Positions 53,299 to 61,772 of a DNA stretch of 64,000 nt are shown piece by piece (position 1 is the stretch's first letter; every line of letters starts with the position of its first letter). The stretch covers positions 124,001-188,000 of the forward strand of contig CAZYHV010000001.1 in the NCBI GenBank assembly GCA_964647485.1. The letters run 5' to 3'. The notes beneath the pieces are model-generated. The model searched no databases. It worked only from the letters and a program-made list of their open reading frames with translations, and had not been told where the DNA came from. Both the position numbers and the translations under genes were made by a program. Source of the stretch: FW021-bin31 sp964647485. GTDB taxonomy: Bacteria; Bacteroidota; Bacteroidia; Chitinophagales; Chitinophagaceae.

Positions 53299-53815
53299 GA
53301 CTATCCAACTATTTGACTACCAGACTATCCGACTATTTAACTATTTGACTATTTGACTATTCGACTACCAGACTATTTGACTATCCGACTATTTGACTAT
53401 CCGACTATTCGACTATTCGACTATTCGACTATTTGACTATTTGACTATCCGACTATTTGACTATTTGACTATCCGACTATTTGACTATTCGACTATCCGA
53501 CTATTCGACTATTTGACTATTTGACTATTCGACTACCAGACTATTCGACTACCAGACTATTCGACTACCAGACTATTTGACTATCCGACTATTTGACTAT
53601 TCGACTATTTGACTATTCGACTATTTGACTATTCGACTACCAGACTATTTGACTATCCGACTATTTGACTATCCGACTATTCGACTATTTGACTACCAGA
53701 CTATCCGACTATCCGACTATCCGACTATTTGACTACCAGACTATTTGACTACCAGACTATTCGACTACCAGACTATCCGACTACCAGACTATTCGACTAT
53801 CCGACTATCCGACTA
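53299..53815. repeat. Octamer array, right arm: 64 units of GACTA+NNN plus a terminal GACTA
   Basis: After a single G at 53298, the core flips to GACTA. There are 64 complete octamers and a final GACTA, again with perfect phase over 517 bases. The variable triplet takes only four values: TTT 22, TCC 16, TTC 15 and CCA 11 times. In two units the first base is A instead of G (53307 and 53339). Some stretches alternate regularly, such as TTC/CCA around 53523-53570 and TTT/TTC around 53587-53634, while CCA never follows CCA. The last GACTA supplies the stop codon of the AMP nucleosidase gene on the minus strand. Confidence 0.97.
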
Positions 53816-54589
53816 AAACCGTAAATGCTTAATTGTTACCCCTTTGTTTATCAATTGTTTTAAAGAATCGATTCCAATTTTTAAATGCATATCCACATAA
53901 TTAATTGAAACTTTCTTATCGCTATCAACCGTTTTTACTCCTTCCGCAATCAAGGGTTTATCTGAGACCAATAATAAAGCACCGGTGGAGATATGATTAT
54001 GAAAACCTACCGCAAAGAGGGTAGCAGTCTCCATATCTACGGCCATTACCCGAATTTCATTCAAATATTTTTTAAAACCTTTATCATGTTCCCACACCCT
54101 TCTATTCGTACTATAAACCGTTCCGGTATAATAGTCCCGATGATACTCTCTAATCGTAGTTGAAATAGCCTTTTGTAAGGCAAAAGCAGGTAAAGCAGGC
54201 ACTTCTGGGGGGAAATAATCATCTGATGCCCCCTCTCCTCTTACCGCAGCAATCGGTAAAATTAAATCTCCTACATGACTTCCTCTTTTCAATCCGCCAC
54301 ATTTACCCAAGAATAATACCCCTTTGGGTTGAATGGCACTCAACAAATCCATGATGGTAGCCGCACTGGCACTCCCCATTCCAAAATTAATGATCGTTAC
54401 GCCATCTGCAGTAGCACATTGCATTGGATAATCCTCCCCTTTTATTGAAACATGATGCCAATCAGCAAACCGTTCCACATAATCCGAAAAGTTGCATAAC
54501 AGGATATAATCCCCAAAATTATCGAGCTTTTCTCCTGTATATCTTGGTAGCCAATTGGTAACAATCTCCTTTTTTGATTTTAATGCCAT
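53813..54589 (-). CDS. amn: AMP nucleosidase
   Basis: The 258-residue enzyme splits AMP into adenine and ribose 5-phosphate, balancing the purine pool. It is a phosphorylase-fold protein: IINFGMGSASAATIMDLLSA, LGKCGGLKRGSHVGDLILPI and the nucleobase/ribose block VMAVDMETATLFAVGFHNH are typical. It has the short Bacteroidota form, without the extra N-terminal domain of the enterobacterial enzyme. Its neighbour apt recycles adenine, the product of this reaction, so the two form a plausible adenine salvage pair though on opposite strands. Its stop codon TAG comes from the octamer array. Confidence 0.9.
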   Translation of the reverse strand: MALKSKKEIVTNWLPRYTGEKLDNFGDYILLCNFSDYVERFADWHHVSIKGEDYPMQCATADGVTIINFGMGSASAATIMDLLSAIQPKGVLFLGKCGGLKRGSHVGDLILPIAAVRGEGASDDYFPPEVPALPAFALQKAISTTIREYHRDYYTGTVYSTNRRVWEHDKGFKKYLNEIRVMAVDMETATLFAVGFHNHISTGALLLVSDKPLIAEGVKTVDSDKKVSINYVDMHLKIGIDSLKQLINKGVTIKHLRF

Positions 54590-54611
54590 ACGTTTTCTTT
54601 TAAATTCGGCT

Positions 54612-54619
54612 TATTTTTG
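54612..54619 (+). promoter_or_regulatory. Bacteroidota-type -7 box close to the HsdR-N gene start
   Basis: TATTTTTG (TAnnTTTG) ends only four bases before the ATG at 54624. Transcription would begin at or near the start codon, which suggests a leaderless message for the 54624 gene. Confidence 0.4.
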
Positions 54620-54623
54620 TAAA

Positions 54624-55076
54624 ATGCAACAAAAACCAATTCTTATTTCGGTACAATATCCCTCCCCCGACTTTAATATAACAACATCCGGGGGCAAACA
54701 GTTGATTTGGGATCCGATAAGAAAGAAAAGAATCGTACTTACTCCGGAAGAATGGGTACGACAAAACTTCATTCAATACCTCATCCAAGTAAAAAAGTAT
54801 CCGTCTTCTCTCCTTTCTGTAGAGAAGCAAATCAAAATCGGAGAGTTAAGTAAACGCTATGATATCGTTGTTTATCAGGCATCCAAGCCCTGGATGATTG
54901 TGGAATGTAAAGAAGGAAAAGTTCAACTTAATGAGAAAACACTCCGTCAAATTCTCAATTATAACATGACTTTAAAAGTACCCTATCTCGTTTTGACCAA
55001 TGGCGCTCAGACCTTCGGAATCCATAGAACAGATACCCATTGGACATTTCTTAACAACCTTCCAAATTGGGAATAA
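54624..55076 (+). CDS. HsdR N-terminal-like (PD-(D/E)XK) domain protein
   Basis: The 150-residue product is a stand-alone copy of the domain seen at the N-terminus of type I restriction HsdR subunits. Its nuclease-like core is seen in IGELSKRYDIVVYQASKPWM followed by IVECKEGKVQLNEK, in which D and E-x-K would form the PD-(D/E)XK site. Such single-domain proteins occur widely in Bacteroidota and need not be restriction enzymes; no HsdM or HsdS gene is nearby. I choose ATG 54624 over the longer frame at 54555, which would overlap the divergent amn start. It is followed by apt four bases later. Confidence 0.8.
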   Translation: MQQKPILISVQYPSPDFNITTSGGKQLIWDPIRKKRIVLTPEEWVRQNFIQYLIQVKKYPSSLLSVEKQIKIGELSKRYDIVVYQASKPWMIVECKEGKVQLNEKTLRQILNYNMTLKVPYLVLTNGAQTFGIHRTDTHWTFLNNLPNWE

Positions 55077-55080
55077 AAAA

Positions 55081-55617
55081 ATGAAGATGTTACAAGAAAG
55101 AATCTATCATACCATCCGAAACATTCCTGATTTCCCTCAGAAAGGAATCATCTTTAGGGATATTACTCCTATTTTACAAGATGCGCCATTGTCTAAGGAA
55201 ATTACGGAGTATATTGGTGATAAATATGCTAAAGATCCTCCGGATATTGTAGCCGGACTGGAAAGCCGAGGTTTTTTGTTTGGTATCCTGTTGGCACAAA
55301 GATTTCAAGTCCCTTTTATTCCTATTCGTAAAAAAGGGAAATTACCCTTTCATAAGATTTCCCAAACCTATGATCTTGAATACGGAAAAGCAGAGATTGA
55401 AGTTCATACCGATGCTGTTAAACCCGGTCAAAAAGTAATGATTCATGATGACCTTTTAGCAACCGGAGGTACAGCAACAGCGGCAGCACAACTTATCCAA
55501 AAATTACAAGGTAAAATCCATTCCTTTAATTTTATCATAGCCCTGGATTCACTGAATGGAAGCAAAACACTCCGTCCCTATAATACGGAGCTTTTTAGTT
55601 TGGTACATTATGAATAA
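55081..55617 (+). CDS. apt: Adenine phosphoribosyltransferase
   Basis: The 178-residue cytoplasmic enzyme makes AMP from adenine and PRPP. It has the family start RIYHTIRNIPDFPQKGIIFR, the purine loop IVAGLESRGFLFGILLAQRF and the PRPP-binding motif VMIHDDLLATGGTATAAA. The start at ATG 55081 fits the usual length; the longer frame from 55000 is rejected because it overlaps the preceding gene. It pairs functionally with the amn gene at 53813. Confidence 0.95.
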   Translation: MKMLQERIYHTIRNIPDFPQKGIIFRDITPILQDAPLSKEITEYIGDKYAKDPPDIVAGLESRGFLFGILLAQRFQVPFIPIRKKGKLPFHKISQTYDLEYGKAEIEVHTDAVKPGQKVMIHDDLLATGGTATAAAQLIQKLQGKIHSFNFIIALDSLNGSKTLRPYNTELFSLVHYE

Positions 55618-55740
55618 ATAGAAAGATAAAATCAATATAATACAAAGATAACACAGTACCCCTAATCCAAGATTCTAAAAAATTGTATTTGCGGATACTT
55701 AAATTAATCGTAATATTGCAATAAACAAATTAATAAAAGA

Positions 55741-56070
55741 ATGGGAGTAATCAAATCAGACCTCTTTACTCAGAAACAGAATCAAATCGCCCTTTTTGCA
55801 AAAGCCTTCGGTCATCCTGCAAGAGTTGCCATTATACAGCATCTATTTAAAATACAAAGATGCATTTGTGGAGATCTAGTAGAAGAAATTGGATTAGCAC
55901 AACCCACTATTTCACAGCACTTAAAAGAGCTAAAATCTTTAGGACTTATTAAAGGAAATGTCGAAGGAACAAGCATTTGCTATTGTATTGATTCCGAACA
56001 ATGGACAAGGATGAAAAAAGTAATGAACGTATTTTTGAATCAACCTATACCTGAAACAGACTGCTGCTAA
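55741..56070 (+). CDS. arsR: ArsR/SmtB family metal-responsive repressor
   Basis: The 109-residue winged-helix protein probably represses the arsenic efflux gene behind it. The helix-turn-helix is at about 38-80 (CGDLVEEIGLAQPTISQHLK and ELKSLGLIKGNVEGTSICYC). A cysteine pair in IQRCICGDLVEEI is at the place of the metal-binding site of classic ArsR proteins, and further cysteines end the protein (PETDCC). It is 25 bases before the ACR3 gene, so both form one operon. No arsenate reductase gene is nearby. Confidence 0.88.
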   Translation: MGVIKSDLFTQKQNQIALFAKAFGHPARVAIIQHLFKIQRCICGDLVEEIGLAQPTISQHLKELKSLGLIKGNVEGTSICYCIDSEQWTRMKKVMNVFLNQPIPETDCC

Positions 56071-56095
56071 GTAGAAAAAAACATTTAATTTTTCC

Positions 56096-57148
56096 ATGAA
56101 ACGTTTAAGTTTTCTCGACCGAAATCTAACCTTATGGATCTTTATCGCAATGGCTATTGGCGTTGGGATTGGATACTTTTTCCCTACATTCCCTAATTTT
56201 GTCAACTCCTTAAGTAAGGGAACCACCAATATTCCTATTGCAATTGGATTAATCCTTATGATGTATCCTCCCTTAGCAAAAGCCAATTATGCCTTGCTAC
56301 CTAAAGTTTTTCAAGACACAAGATTATTGTCGATCTCTCTGGTTTTAAATTGGATTGTAGGCCCTCTTCTCATGTTCTTCTTAGCCATCACTTTCTTAAG
56401 AAATCATCCTGAGTACATGGTTGGATTAATTCTAATTGGTTTAGCACGTTGTATCGCAATGGTATTGGTTTGGAATGATTTGGCTGATGGGAGCAGTGAA
56501 TATGGTGCAGGGCTGGTTGCACTAAACAGCATTTTCCAGGTTTTTGCATATAGTTTTTACGCCTGGATTTTTATCACCGTTTTGCCTCCTTACTTTGGTT
56601 TCAAAGGGGCAATAGTAGATATTTCCATTGGTACCATCGGTAAGAGTGTTGCTATTTATCTGGGAATTCCTTTCTTGTTAGGTTTTTTAAGTCGATATAT
56701 ACTCGTGAAATTAAAAGGGGAAGCATGGTATAATCATCAATTCATTCCGTCCATTTCTCCATTGACACTGATGGCACTGTTGTTTACGATCATTATCATG
56801 TTTTCCTTAAAAGGGGAATTAATTGTAGCCATTCCCAAAGATGTACTCCTCATTGCCATCCCTCTTTTGATCTATTTTGTTATCATGTTTATCATAGGAT
56901 TTTTTGTCAGCAAATCAATGGGAACAAAATACGATAAAACCGCCTCCGTAGCATTTACAGCAGCCGGAAATAATTTCGAATTAGCAATAGCCGTTGCCAT
57001 TGCTGTCTTTGGCCTCAATTCAGGACAAGCCTTTGCAGGAGTTATCGGACCTTTAGTAGAAGTACCGGCACTAATTTTACTGGTGAAAGTTTCATTTTGG
57101 TTAAAAAAGAAATATTATCAGTCCCAGCTTGATTATCGCAGTAACTGA
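56096..57148 (+). CDS. ACR3 family arsenite efflux transporter
   Basis: The 350-residue inner-membrane protein exports arsenite, probably driven by the proton gradient. It has ten membrane helices and the family blocks LIGLARCIAMVLVWNDLADG, with the conserved cysteine in ARC, and GNNFELAIAVAIAVFGLNSG. With arsR it gives a simple arsenic-resistance unit without ArsC. The start is preceded by a 25-base gap from the arsR stop. Confidence 0.93.
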   Translation: MKRLSFLDRNLTLWIFIAMAIGVGIGYFFPTFPNFVNSLSKGTTNIPIAIGLILMMYPPLAKANYALLPKVFQDTRLLSISLVLNWIVGPLLMFFLAITFLRNHPEYMVGLILIGLARCIAMVLVWNDLADGSSEYGAGLVALNSIFQVFAYSFYAWIFITVLPPYFGFKGAIVDISIGTIGKSVAIYLGIPFLLGFLSRYILVKLKGEAWYNHQFIPSISPLTLMALLFTIIIMFSLKGELIVAIPKDVLLIAIPLLIYFVIMFIIGFFVSKSMGTKYDKTASVAFTAAGNNFELAIAVAIAVFGLNSGQAFAGVIGPLVEVPALILLVKVSFWLKKKYYQSQLDYRSN

Positions 57149-57193
57149 CAAAATAAAAAGGAGAAAACTTGCTCAAAAAGATATAGATGAATG

Positions 57194-57277
57194 TGCCCGA
57201 GACTGGATTCGAACCAGCATGCCGTTACCGGCACTGCGACCTGAACACAGCGCGTCTACCAATTTCGCCACTCGGGC
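57194..57277 (-). tRNA. tRNA-Leu, anticodon CAG
   Basis: On the minus strand the 84 bases fold as a class II tRNA: acceptor GCCCGAG with CTCGGGC, D arm with GGTAGACGC, anticodon stem CTGTG/CGCAG with loop TTCAGGT (anticodon CAG), long variable arm TGCCGGTAACGGCAT and T arm with GGTTCGAATCC. The long variable arm and the A73 discriminator confirm leucine. No CCA is encoded at the 3' end, so it is added by nucleotidyltransferase. Confidence 0.95.
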
Positions 57278-57353
57278 ATTCAGGATTCCACTAAATAAAG
57301 GGGCACAAAGATAATTCCTTCCAACAAATCCACCAAAACTAAAGAACAAGAAG

Positions 57354-59918
57354 CTAAAATAAACTTCCTTGGGTACTATTATCTTCCTCTTCTTCCCTCT
57401 GCTCCTCTTCTTCATTTTCTTCCTCTTCAGGTTCTTCTTCCAGCAACTCTAGCCCCAAAAACCGTTTCTTATCAATCAGTTTATTGCCGAAAGCCTTCCA
57501 TCCCATCACATCAACTATTTCGGTAAGATCAATTTCTTCTTCCTCCGCTTCCGATTTTTTCTTTCCACTCTGCAGTATAATTTTTGGATGCTTTTTCGTT
57601 GTTACTAGTTCGGGATAATTCCCCTTTCCTTCCTTAATAAAAATAAAACGTTGATTCTCTGTCTGCGTTTCTATACGAAAACGTTTTATACTATATTGCT
57701 TCTTCTCATCATCATAATAAATGGTAGTAATCACCCCTTCGGGATCAAATTTTTCTATTCCTATCAATTCATTCTGATCATACCGATTAGTCAGTTCATA
57801 AGTCGTCATTTCATAAGATCCATCCGAATAGAATGCAATAACCTTATCATCATTTTCAAAAGCCCCTACATACATTCCATGTTCATCCGTATTCAACTTC
57901 CCGATAGTGTCATCAAACCAGATTTTTAAAGCACCTAATGTTGTTTTGCCGGCTTCTTTAAATCGTATATTTCTCACCGGATATTTTGTCACCTGATTTC
58001 CTTTCGATCCTCGACCTTTAATAGATATCTCTTCAAAATAGAAATCAAAATTTTTCTTTCTGGCTTTACAAGACGGGCTCAATAAAACATTAACCACCTC
58101 TGCTTCTCCATTAGGATTAGCTGTAAAATAAAGAACCTTGGACTTTTTATTTTTCCCTGCTAAAAGATATTCTCTATCTCGTGTAACACTCTTAACATTA
58201 AACCGCTTCGCATAAGTAATTCCTGATTTCCCATCTCTATAAATCATATTATAGGTCATTCTCTCATCCCCCTTCCTAAAGACCGTTGCATAAAGAATTT
58301 GCTTCCCTATAAACACTTTATCCGCCACTTTGACCACTTTCATTGTTCCATTTTTGGTAAAAACAATAATATTATCAAGATCAGAGCATTCGCAAACGAA
58401 CGTATCTTTCTTCAATGAAGTACCAATGAAACCATCTGCCGCATTCATATATAATTTAGTATTGGCTACTGCTACCTGACGGGCCTTAATCGTTTCTATG
58501 CTACGTATTTCTGTTTTTCTCTCTCGTCCCTTCCCATATTTTTTCAAAAGGTTTTTATAATAGGCAACCGCAAAATCCACCAAATGAGCCAGATCATATT
58601 CTACCTGTTCAATTCCTTCTTCTACCCCTTTAATATGCTCATCTGCTCTAAAACTGTCGTATTTTGAGATCCTCTTAATTTTAATCTCAGTCAATTTAAT
58701 AATATCCTCTTGTGTAATGGTTCTTTTAAATAATTTTTTATAGGGATCTAAACCTTTATCAATGGCTGTAAGCACCCCTTCCCAAGTGGTTTCTTCCTCA
58801 ATATCTCTATAAATTCTCTTTTCAATAAATATTTTTTCGAGTGAAGAATAGTGCCAATCTTCTTGTAATTCATGAAGTTTAATTTCCAATTCCTTTTTAA
58901 GCAGTCCTTTTGTGTGTTCTACTGAAAGTTTCAAAAGATCTTTAACACTTAAAAAATGGGGTTGATCGTCCATAATCACACAAGCATTCGGGGAAATGGA
59001 AACTTCGCAGTTAGTAAACGCATACAAGGCGTCCACTGTAATATCAGGTGAAACTCCGGAAGGTAGTTGGATTTCAATCTCAATATTTTCGGCAGTGTTA
59101 TCCACCACCTTTTTAATTTTAATCTTTCCGGAATTATTCGCTTTTGTGATAGAATCAATCAAATGAGTAGTCGTCACTCCATAAGGCGTATCTTTTACCA
59201 ATAAAGTCTTTTTATCTTTTATTTCGATGTGAGCGCGAGCTTTTATTTTCCCACCTCTTTTTCCGTCATTATATTCTTCCACATCTATAATTCCTCCTGT
59301 AGGAAAATCAGGATATAAATTGAACCGTTTGTTTTTCAAATGCTTGATAGAAGCCTCTATTAATTCACAGAAGTTATGAGGTAATATTTTTGTAGATAAG
59401 CCGACGGCAATACCTTCTACCCCTTGTGCCAAGACCAGAGGAAATTTCATTGGAAGGGTCAATGGTTCCTTTTTACGACCATCGTAACTTAACTGCCAGG
59501 GAGTTGTTTTAGGATTAAAGGCGACCTCCAAAGCAAATTTAGAGAGTCGCGCTTCAATATAACGAGAAGCTGCTGCTGAATCTCCTGTTCGGTTATCTCC
59601 CCAATTCCCCTGAGTCTCTATAAGCAAATCCTTTTGACCCAATCCTACAATAGCATCGCCGATAGGTGCATCTCCATGAGGATGATACTGCATGGTCTGC
59701 CCAATAATATTGGCTACTTTATTAAATCGACCATCATCCATTTCTTTCATGGCATGAAGGATTCTTCTTTGCACAGGCTTCAATCCGTCTTCAACAGCCG
59801 GAACTGCACGATCCAATATAACATAAGAGGCATAATCAATAAACCAGTCTTCATACAATCCCTTTACCGAGGTATCGGATGGAAGCTCCGGGTTATTTTC
59901 CAGATTTTCTTCACTCAT
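57354..59918 (-). CDS. parC: DNA topoisomerase IV subunit A (ParC-like)
   Basis: The 854-residue subunit cuts and rejoins DNA to unlink daughter chromosomes. The catalytic tyrosine is Y120 in AAASRYIEARL. Family blocks are DRAVPAVEDGLKPVQRRILH and GQTMQYHPHGDAPIGDAIVG. It keeps the short C-terminal domain without the full GyrA-box propeller and ends in a very acidic tail (EEEPEEEENEEEEQREEEED). I favour ParC over GyrA from its resemblance to Bacteroidota ParC; parE is not in the window. A -7 box lies at 59953-59960. Confidence 0.9.
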   Translation of the reverse strand: MSEENLENNPELPSDTSVKGLYEDWFIDYASYVILDRAVPAVEDGLKPVQRRILHAMKEMDDGRFNKVANIIGQTMQYHPHGDAPIGDAIVGLGQKDLLIETQGNWGDNRTGDSAAASRYIEARLSKFALEVAFNPKTTPWQLSYDGRKKEPLTLPMKFPLVLAQGVEGIAVGLSTKILPHNFCELIEASIKHLKNKRFNLYPDFPTGGIIDVEEYNDGKRGGKIKARAHIEIKDKKTLLVKDTPYGVTTTHLIDSITKANNSGKIKIKKVVDNTAENIEIEIQLPSGVSPDITVDALYAFTNCEVSISPNACVIMDDQPHFLSVKDLLKLSVEHTKGLLKKELEIKLHELQEDWHYSSLEKIFIEKRIYRDIEEETTWEGVLTAIDKGLDPYKKLFKRTITQEDIIKLTEIKIKRISKYDSFRADEHIKGVEEGIEQVEYDLAHLVDFAVAYYKNLLKKYGKGRERKTEIRSIETIKARQVAVANTKLYMNAADGFIGTSLKKDTFVCECSDLDNIIVFTKNGTMKVVKVADKVFIGKQILYATVFRKGDERMTYNMIYRDGKSGITYAKRFNVKSVTRDREYLLAGKNKKSKVLYFTANPNGEAEVVNVLLSPSCKARKKNFDFYFEEISIKGRGSKGNQVTKYPVRNIRFKEAGKTTLGALKIWFDDTIGKLNTDEHGMYVGAFENDDKVIAFYSDGSYEMTTYELTNRYDQNELIGIEKFDPEGVITTIYYDDEKKQYSIKRFRIETQTENQRFIFIKEGKGNYPELVTTKKHPKIILQSGKKKSEAEEEEIDLTEIVDVMGWKAFGNKLIDKKRFLGLELLEEEPEEEENEEEEQREEEEDNSTQGSLF

Positions 59919-59952
59919 TAATACAAAAATATTTTATATGATAATAACAGAG

Positions 59953-59960
59953 CAAATATA
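59953..59960 (-). promoter_or_regulatory. Bacteroidota-type -7 box for parC
   Basis: The minus strand reads TATATTTG (TAnnTTTG), 35 bases before the parC start codon. Confidence 0.45.
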
Positions 59961-60026
59961 AATATTTTCATACAGTCTGCGCTATAGAATAGGACGATTC
60001 TATGTTTTAAAAAGAAAGCACATTTC

Positions 60027-60728
60027 CTATTCAGCTTTCTTACTGAATCTTGTTGCTTGAAATTTAATTTCCTGAACGCCTTTTATCTCCTTTAGCGCAT
60101 CCAGCAGTTTAGGCCAGTCTTTTTTATTCACTCCTTTGGCCAGGATAATATCTATTGAATTTACGGAAGATTTATCACTTTGTTGGATATCCATCCTGAC
60201 CACTTTCAGCTTTAATTTACTAAACGTATGGTCAATTTGATCAAAAGATGTTTTTCTGTCGATAACGATTGTAAATTCTTTACTTTTATTTCGAAGGATA
60301 AAAAGTTTTTCTAGGGGTTTTACCAGTGCCAAGATAACGACTGCAATCACCGTTGTCACTACGCCAGGAATATATAGTCCGCTCCCGATAGCCAGACCGA
60401 TTCCTGCTACGGTCCAAAGTCCGGCAGCTGTTGTTAACCCCCTAATCACATTATGTCGGAGATATAGAATTGTTCCTGCGCCTAAAAATCCTATACCACT
60501 CACCACCTGTGCCGCTACACGCGAAGGATCCAAAACAATCCGATCCTTACTTATGACATCAAAAAAGCCATAAGTTGATACAATAAGAATCAATGCACTG
60601 CCTACACAAACCAACATATGTGTCCGGAGCCCCGCCACCCAGTCATGGCGCTCTCTTTCCAACCCTACAATACTACCTAATAATGCAGCAACAACAAGTC
60701 TTATGATCATTTCTTCAGTACTCAGCAT
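60027..60728 (-). CDS. MgtC/SapB family membrane protein
   Basis: The 233-residue protein has the MgtC domain of about four to five helices with the conserved start VVAALLGSIVGLERERHDWV and the block AAQVVSGIGFLGAGTILYLR and GLTTAAGLWTVAGIGLAIGS. A soluble C-terminal domain of about 85 residues follows (FTIVIDRKTSFDQIDHTFSK), which resembles an ACT-like regulatory domain seen in many members. The family is linked to magnesium homeostasis and to control of ATP synthase in some bacteria; the exact role here is unknown. It stands between parC and the aro operon and has 44 bases to aroC. Confidence 0.9.
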   Translation of the reverse strand: MLSTEEMIIRLVVAALLGSIVGLERERHDWVAGLRTHMLVCVGSALILIVSTYGFFDVISKDRIVLDPSRVAAQVVSGIGFLGAGTILYLRHNVIRGLTTAAGLWTVAGIGLAIGSGLYIPGVVTTVIAVVILALVKPLEKLFILRNKSKEFTIVIDRKTSFDQIDHTFSKLKLKVVRMDIQQSDKSSVNSIDIILAKGVNKKDWPKLLDALKEIKGVQEIKFQATRFSKKAE

Positions 60729-60772
60729 AGCCGGATATTTCTACTTTCTATTCCAAAGTTAATGGAATTTCT

Positions 60773-61765
60773 TCACTTCCAAACACGACCTCTCTGTTGT
60801 TCTAACATCAATAAATCGGCCAAAACAAGAGCCGTTACGGCTTCTAATACCACAGGGACACGAAGCGCAATGCATAAATCATGGCGACCTACCACACGAA
60901 AAGACTCTACTTCTCCGGTTTCCTTATTCAACGTTTCTTGTTTTTGAGGAGTAGAAGATGTCGGTTTTACAGCTATTCTAAATACCAGTGGATTCCCGTT
61001 GGATATTCCTCCAACCACTCCTCCGGCATGATTTGTTTTCGTTTTTCCTTCCGTATTTATAATCGCATCATTATGATCAGCACCAAACATCTTTGCAGCG
61101 GCAAATCCGGTACCGAATTCAATTCCTCTAATGGCAGGAATAGCCATGACCGCATGTGCTAAAAGAGATTCTACAGAGTCAAAGAAAGGCTCTCCCAATC
61201 CTATAGGAAGGCCTTCTACTTTACATTCCACAATGCCCCCGGCAGAATCTTTTGCCTTAATGGCTTTTTTCAATCCTTCTTCCGGATCTTTTTCTCCGGC
61301 CACCTCTGTCAAATAAGCTTCGACCTTCAAGTTATTCAATATTTTCTTGGCAATCACTCCGGCGGCTACTAAACATACAGTTAACCGACCTGAGAAGTGA
61401 CCTCCCCCCCTATAATCCTCAAAACCACCATATTTCTCAGAGGCTACAAAGTCAGCATGTCCCGGACGAGGGAAAGCTCTTAATTTGCTATAATCTTTCG
61501 ACCGTGTATTGGTATTTTCAAAAAGAATCGTAATCGGTGCCCCAGTCGTATGACCGTCAAATATTCCTGACTTAAAAATAGGAATATCCGGTTCTTTTCT
61601 GGGTGTTCCTCCCTTTTTTCCGCCCTGTCTTCTCTTTAAATCGGGCATAAAATCCTCAACTTCAAAAGGGAGACCGGCAGGACAACCATCTATATTAATT
61701 CCTACACTTTCTCCATGAGATTCTCCAAATATATGGACTCTAAAGAGTCTTCCAAAAGTATTCAT
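60773..61765 (-). CDS. aroC: Chorismate synthase
   Basis: The 330-residue FMN-dependent enzyme makes chorismate, the last step of the shikimate pathway. It starts with NTFGRLFRVHIFGESHGESV and has the signature blocks FSGRLTVCLVAAGVIAKKIL, GGVVGGISNGNPLVFRIAVK and GRHDLCIALRVPVVLEAVTA. The length is a little short of the usual 350-360. It lies seven bases after the aroA stop, so it is cotranscribed. Confidence 0.96.
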   Translation of the reverse strand: MNTFGRLFRVHIFGESHGESVGINIDGCPAGLPFEVEDFMPDLKRRQGGKKGGTPRKEPDIPIFKSGIFDGHTTGAPITILFENTNTRSKDYSKLRAFPRPGHADFVASEKYGGFEDYRGGGHFSGRLTVCLVAAGVIAKKILNNLKVEAYLTEVAGEKDPEEGLKKAIKAKDSAGGIVECKVEGLPIGLGEPFFDSVESLLAHAVMAIPAIRGIEFGTGFAAAKMFGADHNDAIINTEGKTKTNHAGGVVGGISNGNPLVFRIAVKPTSSTPQKQETLNKETGEVESFRVVGRHDLCIALRVPVVLEAVTALVLADLLMLEQQRGRVWK

Positions 61766-61772
61766 TCTTATT

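Noticed and set aside
53074..53815. CRISPR array
   Set aside because: The unit is 8 bases with 5-base cores and 3-base variable parts, far too short for repeats and spacers, and no cas genes are present.
53299..53815. Coding repeat protein read through the octamers
   Set aside because: An 8-base period rotates through all frames, and TTT units give TGA and the TAGTC units TAG, so stops recur in every frame and no long open frame exists.
54624..55076. Part of a restriction-modification system
   Set aside because: Only the HsdR-N-like domain is present; no methylase, specificity or helicase part lies nearby, and such single-domain proteins are common on Bacteroidota chromosomes.
57194..57277. 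Attachment site of an integrated element at the tRNA-Leu gene
   Set aside because: No integrase gene and no second copy of the tRNA 3' end is visible in the neighbouring sequence.
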